DNA of 11,669 nt from Candidatus Omnitrophota bacterium (GTDB lineage: Bacteria > Omnitrophota > Gorgyraeia > Pluralincolimonadales > Pluralincolimonadaceae): the NCBI GenBank assembly GCA_020061685.1, contig JAGUXU010000157.1, forward strand, positions 1-11,669. The letters are read 5' to 3'. Positions 7,131-11,669 of the stretch are shown here, in pieces. A model generated the notes under the pieces. That model searched no databases and was not told the origin of the DNA. It saw only the letters and a program-made list of their open reading frames with translations. Made by a program: the position numbers and the translations under genes. Within the stretch, counting starts at the first letter, position 1. Every line of letters begins with the position of its first letter.

Positions 7131-8086
7131 CCGTAGATTATCTGAGATTTTCACTGACCGACAGGTGCAACTTAAACTGCATATACTGCTCTCCGCTTAA
7201 GAAGAGCCAATTTTTAGGCCGCGATGAGGTCCTTAGATACGAGGAGATAGTCAAGGCAGTCTCTTTCTTTGCAAAGGCGGGGATAAAGAAATTGCGGCTG
7301 ACCGGCGGGGAGCCGTTGATAAAAAGAGACCTTGTGGAACTGATCAAAATGTTAAAAGGCATAAAAGGGCTGGAAGAGATAGCGATGACCACGAACGGCG
7401 TCTATCTGGATCTCCTCGCAGATGAGCTTAAGAAAGCCGGCCTTGACAGGGTAAACGTAAGTCTCGATACCCTGAAAAAGGAAAAATTCAGGCATATTAC
7501 GGGTTCGGATCATTTTGATGATGTATGGGCCGGCATTGAAAGATCGATCGAGACAGGCCTTCAACCCGTAAAGTTAAACGTCATATTAATGAAGGGGATA
7601 AATGACGATGAAATAACGGATTTCGCGCGGTTGACGCTCAAACGGCCCTTGACCGTCCGTTTTATAGAGCTTTTCCCCACCAATAAACGGTCCCATAAAC
7701 TGGCCGGCTCCCTGATCGAAGGCGAGGACGTAAGGAAAAAGATATCCGGGGAATTCGGAGAAATAGATAAGATCTCCGGCGTTAGAGGAAACGGCCCGGC
7801 TGAATACTATAAGATAAAAGATTCGACAGGCGCCATAGGGTTTATCAGTAATGCCAGCAGGGATTTTTGCGGCGAATGTAACAGGATAAGGGTCGACTGC
7901 GCGGGAAGGGTCTCGCCGTGCCTATTTTCGGGATATATCTACGACCTTAGGCCCTTGCTGCGGGACGGCAGCGGCGACGACAAATTGCTCGCGTACCTAA
8001 AAAATATATTAAGCACAAAGTACGATTACAATAAAAAGAAAGCGGCAAACCGCTGCGGTATCGAGATGAGCACTATCGGAGGATAA
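7115..8086 (+). CDS. moaA: GTP 3',8-cyclase MoaA
   Basis: MoaA is the radical SAM enzyme that starts molybdopterin synthesis by converting GTP to 3',8-cyclo-7,8-dihydro-GTP. The 323-residue protein has the SAM cluster motif C18-x3-C22-x2-C25, LTGGEPL (62-68), MTTNG (91-95), VSLDTL (115-120), RFIELFPT (172-179) and the second cluster motif C252-x2-C255-x13-C269 that holds the GTP-binding [4Fe-4S] cluster. It ends in the family's functional Gly-Gly tail (322-323). All residues expected for catalysis appear present. The ATG at 7115 lies inside the end of moeA, giving coupled translation, and only two bases separate its stop from moaC. Confidence 0.97.
   Translation: MEKDLTVDYLRFSLTDRCNLNCIYCSPLKKSQFLGRDEVLRYEEIVKAVSFFAKAGIKKLRLTGGEPLIKRDLVELIKMLKGIKGLEEIAMTTNGVYLDLLADELKKAGLDRVNVSLDTLKKEKFRHITGSDHFDDVWAGIERSIETGLQPVKLNVILMKGINDDEITDFARLTLKRPLTVRFIELFPTNKRSHKLAGSLIEGEDVRKKISGEFGEIDKISGVRGNGPAEYYKIKDSTGAIGFISNASRDFCGECNRIRVDCAGRVSPCLFSGYIYDLRPLLRDGSGDDKLLAYLKNILSTKYDYNKKKAANRCGIEMSTIGG
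8078..8082 (+). promoter_or_regulatory. moaC ribosome binding site made of the moaA Gly-Gly codons
   Basis: The GGAGG six bases before the moaC ATG is formed by the two GGA codons for the conserved C-terminal glycines of MoaA. The same bases serve a protein motif and a Shine-Dalgarno sequence. Confidence 0.75.
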
Positions 8087-8088
8087 AA

Positions 8089-8529
8089 ATGGGAATGATA
8101 GATGTCGGAGATAAAGGAAAGACAAGGAGAACAGCCAAAGCAAGGGCCTTCGTTAAACTGAATAAAGAGATCATAAAGAGGATCAAGAATGACGATATGC
8201 CCAAAGGAGATGTCTTAGAGGACGCGAGGGTCGCGGCTATCCTCGCGGTCAAAAAGACATCGGAGCTTATTCCGTTATGCCATAACATCGACATTGAATA
8301 TGCCGAGGTAGATTTTACATTTAAGGCAGACGGTATTTTAGCGGAGTCGACGGTCAGGACGACCGGGAAGACAGGGGTCGAGATGGAAGCGATGGTTGCC
8401 TGTTCCGTAGCCGCCCTTACCATATATGATATGTGCAAGATGTTTACGAGATCTATAGAGATAAAGGATATTTATTTGATCGAGAAAAGAGGGGGGAAGA
8501 GCGGTGTCTACAAAAGAGACAAAAAATGA
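8089..8529 (+). CDS. moaC: Cyclic pyranopterin monophosphate synthase MoaC
   Basis: MoaC rearranges the MoaA product to cyclic pyranopterin monophosphate, the second step of molybdopterin synthesis. The 146-residue protein shows MIDVGDKGKTRRTAKA (3-18), SELIPLCHN (58-66), KTGVEMEAMVACSVAAL (94-110) and IYDMCK (112-117). In the last motif D114 and K117 match the catalytic Asp-x-x-Lys of E. coli MoaC. It is somewhat shorter than usual (about 160): the N-terminal THxDxxG segment that normally precedes MVDV is missing, and reading further upstream in frame does not restore it. GGAGG lies six bases before the ATG. The 3' end overlaps the MOSC gene by 26 bases. Confidence 0.95.
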   Translation: MGMIDVGDKGKTRRTAKARAFVKLNKEIIKRIKNDDMPKGDVLEDARVAAILAVKKTSELIPLCHNIDIEYAEVDFTFKADGILAESTVRTTGKTGVEMEAMVACSVAALTIYDMCKMFTRSIEIKDIYLIEKRGGKSGVYKRDKK

Positions 8530-8995
8530 GATAAAGACAGGCCGGATCTTTTCGATCAATTCGAGCAAGCATAAAGGGACCTCAAAGACCCCGGTCAAAA
8601 CAGCTTTGCTGATAAAAGGCCATGGTTTAGATAAAGACGCGCATGCGGGAGATGAGATAAGGCAGGTGAGCCTGCTTTCCATAGAGAGCATAAAGAAACA
8701 GAAAGAATGCGATAAAGTCAAAAAGACCGGCACGTCATTAAAAGCGGGTGATTTCGCGGAGAATATCACGACCGAAGGGATAAATCTCGCTGATTTAAAG
8801 ATCGGCGATACGCTGAAGGTCGGCAGGGAGGCGGTCCTGGAGATCTCGAAGATAGGCAAGGAATGCCATAAGTATTGCGCCATCTATTATAAGATAGGAA
8901 ATTGTATCATGCCCCGTGAGGGCATATTCGCGAAGGTATTAAAAGGCGGGGAGATCCGCGTCGGAGACGATATCGAGGTGAGCGGGAATGTTTAA
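8504..8995 (+). CDS. MOSC domain-containing protein
   Basis: The 163-residue protein is a stand-alone MOSC (molybdenum cofactor sulfurase C-terminal) domain. Family members bind the cofactor or carry sulfur or metal, and include the C-terminal part of Moco sulfurases, YiiM and mARC. Visible elements are GLDKDAHAG (41-49), RQVSLLS (53-59), LKAGDFAENI (79-88), LKIGDTLKVG (98-107) and GKECHKYC (118-125), where C121 is the likely conserved cysteine with C125 and C134 nearby. It starts at GTG 8504 within moaC, behind a G-rich Shine-Dalgarno-like stretch, and overlaps mogA by eight bases. Stand-alone MOSC genes are often placed beside, or fused to, moaB/mogA. Its exact reaction is unknown; a role in sulfurating or handing on Mo/W cofactor is inferred from the location. 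Confidence 0.88.
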   Translation: MSTKETKNEIKTGRIFSINSSKHKGTSKTPVKTALLIKGHGLDKDAHAGDEIRQVSLLSIESIKKQKECDKVKKTGTSLKAGDFAENITTEGINLADLKIGDTLKVGREAVLEISKIGKECHKYCAIYYKIGNCIMPREGIFAKVLKGGEIRVGDDIEVSGNV

Positions 8996-9467
8996 AGCGG
9001 CCGTATTGACGATAAGCGACAAGTGCTCAAGAGGCGAGAGGCAGGACGAGAGCGGCAAAGTCATAATAGAGATGATTAAAAATATAGGCGCGGAGGTTAT
9101 TTTATATGATATAATCCCTGATGAAGCCCATCTGATAAAGGAGAAACTTCTGCTCTCTTGCGATAAATTAAAAGCGGATATCGTCTTTACGACAGGCGGT
9201 ACGGGCTTAGGGCCGAGAGATGTGACGCCGGAAGCTACGGCCGAAATATCCCAAAAGACGATACCCGGCATCTCCGAACTTATAAGGTCAGAAGGCCTTA
9301 AAAAGACAAAGAACGCCGTGCTCTCAAGGGGAATAAGCGCGATAAGAGGAAATTCGGTCATAATAAATTTACCGGGCAGCCCGAAAGGCGTAAGGGAGTC
9401 TCTGGCGGCCATACTTGATATCCTTCCCCACGCTCTTGATATGCTCAAGGGAGCCGGGCATCCCTGA
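8988..9467 (+). CDS. mogA: Molybdopterin adenylyltransferase (MogA/MoaB family)
   Basis: This enzyme adenylates molybdopterin with ATP, preparing it for metal insertion by MoeA. The 159-residue product carries TISDKCSRGE (8-17), the central TTGGTGLGPRDVTPEA (68-83) and NLPGSPKGVRESL (127-139), all hallmarks of the MogA/MoaB fold. Its length is nearer to MoaB (about 170) than to E. coli MogA (195). In archaea and many anaerobes MoaB does this job, so either name could apply. The ATG at 8988 overlaps the MOSC gene by eight bases and has GAGGTGA at 8975-8981. Together with MoeA it completes the adenylation and insertion steps within the operon. Confidence 0.93.
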   Translation: MFKAAVLTISDKCSRGERQDESGKVIIEMIKNIGAEVILYDIIPDEAHLIKEKLLLSCDKLKADIVFTTGGTGLGPRDVTPEATAEISQKTIPGISELIRSEGLKKTKNAVLSRGISAIRGNSVIINLPGSPKGVRESLAAILDILPHALDMLKGAGHP

Positions 9468-9478
9468 ATTCATAGCGA

Positions 9479-9721
9479 ATGCATGAGACGCACCTTATAG
9501 ATAATATATTGGGATTTCTCGAGAAAGAGGAGAGGGATTCTTCCCGGAAGATAGGAAAGATATACGTTTCGCTCTCAGAATTCGGCGGATTAAGCAAAGA
9601 GCATTTTATGGAACATTACATAGATAAGACGAAAGGAACCAGATGGGAGGCCTTAGAGATAGAGTTCAATAAGGTCCCATGCGGCCCGGAAATGGAGATC
9701 ACTAAGATCGAATTCAAGTAA
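9479..9721 (+). CDS. Miniature HypA-like nickel protein lacking the zinc domain
   Basis: The 80-residue product begins MHE, the invariant N terminus of HypA, in which the start methionine amine and His2 help bind nickel for delivery to [NiFe] hydrogenase. The next part follows the HypA fold: helix LIDNILGFLEKEE (6-18), strand GKIYVSLSEFGGLSKEHF (26-43), and TKGTRWEALEIEFNKVP (51-67). Normal HypA (about 113 residues) then has a zinc domain with two CxxC pairs. Here there is one Cys (C68), and the chain passes directly into PEMEITKIEF (70-79), which looks like the last HypA strand, as if the zinc loop were cut out. It starts 11 bases after mogA, with no clear ribosome binding site, and lies just before the hydrogenase genes. 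It may be a hydrogenase maturation factor or regulator. The HypA relationship is fairly sure; nickel delivery is inference. Confidence 0.75.
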   Translation: MHETHLIDNILGFLEKEERDSSRKIGKIYVSLSEFGGLSKEHFMEHYIDKTKGTRWEALEIEFNKVPCGPEMEITKIEFK

Positions 9722-9739
9722 GCCAAGAGGAATGGAAGC

Positions 9740-10774
9740 GTGAAATACGCCGTTATAAAAAAAGAGTATTTAAACAAATGGCTCGAGCATTTAAAGAAAA
9801 GCGCCCGGCTCTACGCTCCTCAGAAGAAGGAGAACCTTTTTGTCTTCAGGCCGGTCAAGGACGTAGAGAAGGTATGCTTAAAGTATATCCCGACCATACT
9901 CCCGCCCAAGAAATATTATTTTCCCCAGAAAGAAAAATTACTTAAGTTCAGCGCCAGTCCCTTCAAGACGGCAAAGGCCATAGGGGAGTTCGAGGAATTT
10001 ATCCTCTTCGGAGTCCATACCTGCGATATAGCCGGTATCCAATGCATGGATGTCATCTTCAGGGAAACCCCCGAGGACCCCTATTATCTTAACAGGAAAG
10101 ACAAGATGACCGCTATAGGGATAGAATGCCTCGAATACTGCGATAAATATGCCAGTTGCACTGCCGTCGGTAACCATGAGCCGCGCGGCGGTTATGATAT
10201 TATGATGGTAGATATCGGCGGCGCCTTTATCTTGCATATCAATTCCAAGAAAGGAGAAAGGCTGCTTAAAGGGTTGAATTATATTAAAAAGGCCTCAGAT
10301 GATGATATGATGGCGCTTGAACGCGTCAGGGAAAACAAGAAGAAAATATTTAATAATGAGTTTACCGCGCCCATACAAGAAGTTTACAGGGCTTTCGGCA
10401 AATCCTTTGATTCGGAAGTCTGGCAGGATGTAGGCAAAAGGTGCATTGCCTGCGGGAATTGCACCATGGTATGCCCTACCTGTTATTGTTTCGATATATT
10501 TGACGAAACGGACCTGTCTTTTAACGACGGCATCAGATACCGCATCTGGAACTCCTGTCAGATGGACGATTTCGCCAAGGTCGCGGGGGGGGAGGATTTC
10601 CGGAAAGGACGCGATGCAAGGCAAAGGCACAGGTATTACAGGAAGTTCAGGTATTCGCAGGATAAATTTAACAGGTACTTCTGCACAGGTTGCGGGAGAT
10701 GTTCAAGGACCTGTATGGCCGGTATAAGACTGATCGAGACGGTGAATTCGATCCTGGAGGGCCGGGATGATTGA
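9740..10774 (+). CDS. hydB: Sulfhydrogenase beta (iron-sulfur) subunit, second copy
   Basis: The 344-residue protein is the complete paralogue of the gene cut at the left edge. It should link the flavin subunit to the hydrogenase small subunit through [4Fe-4S] clusters in a cytoplasmic group 3b enzyme. Cluster motifs are C235-x2-C238-x2-C241-x3-C245 followed by PTCYC, and C315-x2-C318-x2-C321-x3-C325. An N-terminal region has HTCD (C95) and C130, C134 and C140; in the first copy the equivalent set is arranged C-x7-C-x-C. The last cluster cysteine is followed by Met instead of the usual Pro. The GTG at 9740 is chosen because AAGAGG lies nine bases upstream and the N terminus is of normal length. 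A run of seven G at about 10585-10591 does not disturb the frame. It overlaps the gamma gene by eight bases. Confidence 0.9.
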   Translation: MKYAVIKKEYLNKWLEHLKKSARLYAPQKKENLFVFRPVKDVEKVCLKYIPTILPPKKYYFPQKEKLLKFSASPFKTAKAIGEFEEFILFGVHTCDIAGIQCMDVIFRETPEDPYYLNRKDKMTAIGIECLEYCDKYASCTAVGNHEPRGGYDIMMVDIGGAFILHINSKKGERLLKGLNYIKKASDDDMMALERVRENKKKIFNNEFTAPIQEVYRAFGKSFDSEVWQDVGKRCIACGNCTMVCPTCYCFDIFDETDLSFNDGIRYRIWNSCQMDDFAKVAGGEDFRKGRDARQRHRYYRKFRYSQDKFNRYFCTGCGRCSRTCMAGIRLIETVNSILEGRDD

Positions 10775-11639
10775 TAGAGAGATACTCTTGGAGAAGATGA
10801 AGACCTCGCCTTATAAGCCGATGAAGGGCAAGTTGGTAGAGACCCGCATGCTGAGTGATAAGGAGAAGTTTTTCAGGATCGAATTAGAAGGCAAGATCAA
10901 CCTCGCCCATGAACCCGGGCAATTCGTCATGGTCTCCATATTCGGTGTCGGAGAAGCGCCCATATCGGTATGTTCCTCTCCCACGGACAAGGGATATTTC
11001 GACCTTACGGTCCGGAACGCAGGGTCGTTTACAAACGCATTGCATAAACTTAAAAAAAGGGATACGGTGGGAATAAGAGGCCCCTTCGGGAAAGGTTTTC
11101 CCGTAGACAATATGTTCGGATACGATTTAGTAATAGTGGCCGGCGGGCTCGGCATCGTGCCCCTCAGGTCCCTGATCAGGTATGTCATGGACAACAGGAA
11201 GGATTTTGGGCGCGTTCAGATATTGCTTGGCTGCAAGACACCCAAGGATTTTTTGTTCAGGGAAGAGACAAACGAGTGGATGAAGAGGGCCGAGATAAAG
11301 CTTAGTTGTACGGTGGACAAGGCTGACCCGGACTGGACAGGGAACGTCGGGCTAATAACTACCTTGATCACCGGGGCGGATGTGAATCCCGCGAGAATAT
11401 ACGCGGTGGTAGTAGGCCCTCCGATAATGTATAAATTCGTGATCTCGGAGTTGCTCAAGAAAAATATTCCCGACCATCAGATCATAGTCTCGCTTGAGAG
11501 GAGGATGCGCTGCGGACTCGGAAAATGCGGCCATTGCCAGATAGAAGGCATCTACGTATGCCAGAGCGGACCCGTATTTACATACGCCCAATTGAATGAT
11601 TTTAGGGGAGAATGCCATGAAAAAGCGGCCAAGGCCTAA
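10767..11639 (+). CDS. hydG: Sulfhydrogenase gamma (FAD/NAD(P)) subunit, second copy
   Basis: The 290-residue protein is the NAD(P)-reactive diaphorase subunit of the hydrogenase. It has a flavin motif APISVCSSP (64-72), RGPFG (104-108), the nucleotide-binding loop GGLGIVPLRSL (126-136), VGPPIM (216-221) and the [2Fe-2S] site C249-x4-C254-x2-C257-x7-C265. GGAGG is six bases before the ATG, which lies within the end of the beta gene. The delta-subunit gene begins inside its 3' end. The order beta-gamma-delta is the known arrangement of sulfhydrogenase operons, so this pair can be assigned to a hydrogenase with confidence. The symbol follows the archaeal sulfhydrogenase naming and is unrelated to the [FeFe]-hydrogenase maturase of the same name. 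Confidence 0.9.
   Translation: MIDREILLEKMKTSPYKPMKGKLVETRMLSDKEKFFRIELEGKINLAHEPGQFVMVSIFGVGEAPISVCSSPTDKGYFDLTVRNAGSFTNALHKLKKRDTVGIRGPFGKGFPVDNMFGYDLVIVAGGLGIVPLRSLIRYVMDNRKDFGRVQILLGCKTPKDFLFREETNEWMKRAEIKLSCTVDKADPDWTGNVGLITTLITGADVNPARIYAVVVGPPIMYKFVISELLKKNIPDHQIIVSLERRMRCGLGKCGHCQIEGIYVCQSGPVFTYAQLNDFRGECHEKAAKA
11604..11610 (+). promoter_or_regulatory. Ribosome binding site of hydrogenase delta gene
   Basis: AGGGGAG lies six bases before the ATG at 11617, inside the end of the gamma gene. It supports that ATG as the start of the next coding region. Confidence 0.65.
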
Positions 11640-11669
11640 GGTAGCGTTCTTCGATTTTACCGATTGCGA
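11617..11669 (+). CDS. hydD: [NiFe] hydrogenase small (delta) subunit, 3'-partial
   Basis: Only 17 codons are visible before the window ends. After a basic leader (KKRPRPK) the sequence reads VAFFDFTDC, which resembles the start of group 3 [NiFe] hydrogenase small subunits, where the first cysteine ligand of the proximal [4Fe-4S] cluster occurs in a T-x-C-x-G-C context. Position after beta and gamma subunits is where sulfhydrogenase delta is expected. The alpha (large, NiFe-bearing) subunit should follow outside the window. The start overlaps gamma by 23 bases and has a good ribosome binding site. The call rests on few residues plus gene order. Confidence 0.7.
   Translation, partial: MKKRPRPKVAFFDFTDC

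Noticed and set aside
8044..8088. Upstream extension of moaC to recover its missing N-terminal motif
   Set aside because: The upstream codons in that frame do not give the THxDxxG pattern, and the GGAGG spacing supports the ATG at 8089.
8338..8883. 181-codon minus-strand open frame across moaC and MOSC
   Set aside because: It is the longest antisense frame but lies opposite two clear families and has no recognisable domain.
10584..10592. Run of seven G as a possible frameshift
   Set aside because: The frame continues correctly on both sides into conserved cluster motifs, so there is no sign of an error.
10446..10727. Plus-strand open frame inside the second beta gene
   Set aside because: It is an out-of-frame reading of the cysteine cluster region, low in complexity, with no ribosome binding site.

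Overview
The window is a single, very dense, plus-strand gene cluster. It holds fifteen protein genes, the first and last cut by the window edges. No gap between genes exceeds about 26 bases and most neighbours overlap. No rRNA, tRNA, CRISPR array, insertion sequence, promoter-sized spacer or terminator is visible, so the whole window looks like the interior of one long operon that continues past both ends.

Layout. (1) 1-1670: an electron-transfer pair, an iron-sulfur 'beta' subunit (5' end missing) and an FAD/NAD(P)/[2Fe-2S] 'gamma' subunit, of the type found in cytoplasmic sulfhydrogenases (group 3b [NiFe] hydrogenases). (2) 1660-3370: mobA, a one-domain modE-like regulator and fdhD. (3) 3367-5904: a tungstate ABC importer, tupA-tupB-tupC. 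(4) 5931-9467: the molybdopterin block moeA, moaA, moaC, a MOSC-domain gene and mogA/moaB. (5) 9479-9721: a miniature HypA-like nickel protein without a zinc domain. (6) 9740-11669: a second, diverged beta-gamma pair, followed by the first codons of a [NiFe] hydrogenase small subunit whose visible start reads VAFFDFTDC.

How the genes fit together (inference). TupABC brings in tungstate (or molybdate). MoaA and MoaC make cyclic pyranopterin, MogA adenylates molybdopterin, MoeA inserts the metal and MobA adds GMP to give the bis-nucleotide cofactor. FdhD supplies the sulfur ligand needed by formate dehydrogenases. This equipment points to a Mo/W formate dehydrogenase encoded nearby, most likely upstream of position 1. 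The second beta-gamma pair clearly belongs to the hydrogenase that begins at 11617. The first pair has no hydrogenase subunits behind it, because mobA follows directly, so it may couple the presumed formate dehydrogenase to NAD(P). The locus would then wire formate/CO2 and H2/H+ chemistry to the same nucleotide pool through duplicated modules, as a soluble formate-hydrogen interconversion system. The upstream dehydrogenase is not visible, so this remains a hypothesis.

Organism. The gene set suggests an anaerobe. The coding sequence has moderate GC, frequent ATA and AGG/AGA codons, Shine-Dalgarno motifs of the GGAGG type and extreme gene packing. This is compatible with an uncultivated anaerobic bacterial lineage such as Omnitrophota, but the phylum assignment is only an impression. 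All complete reading frames are intact. The oddities lie in missing or changed family residues: the HypA zinc domain, the TupC switch histidine, the second FdhD cysteine and the ModE sensor domain.
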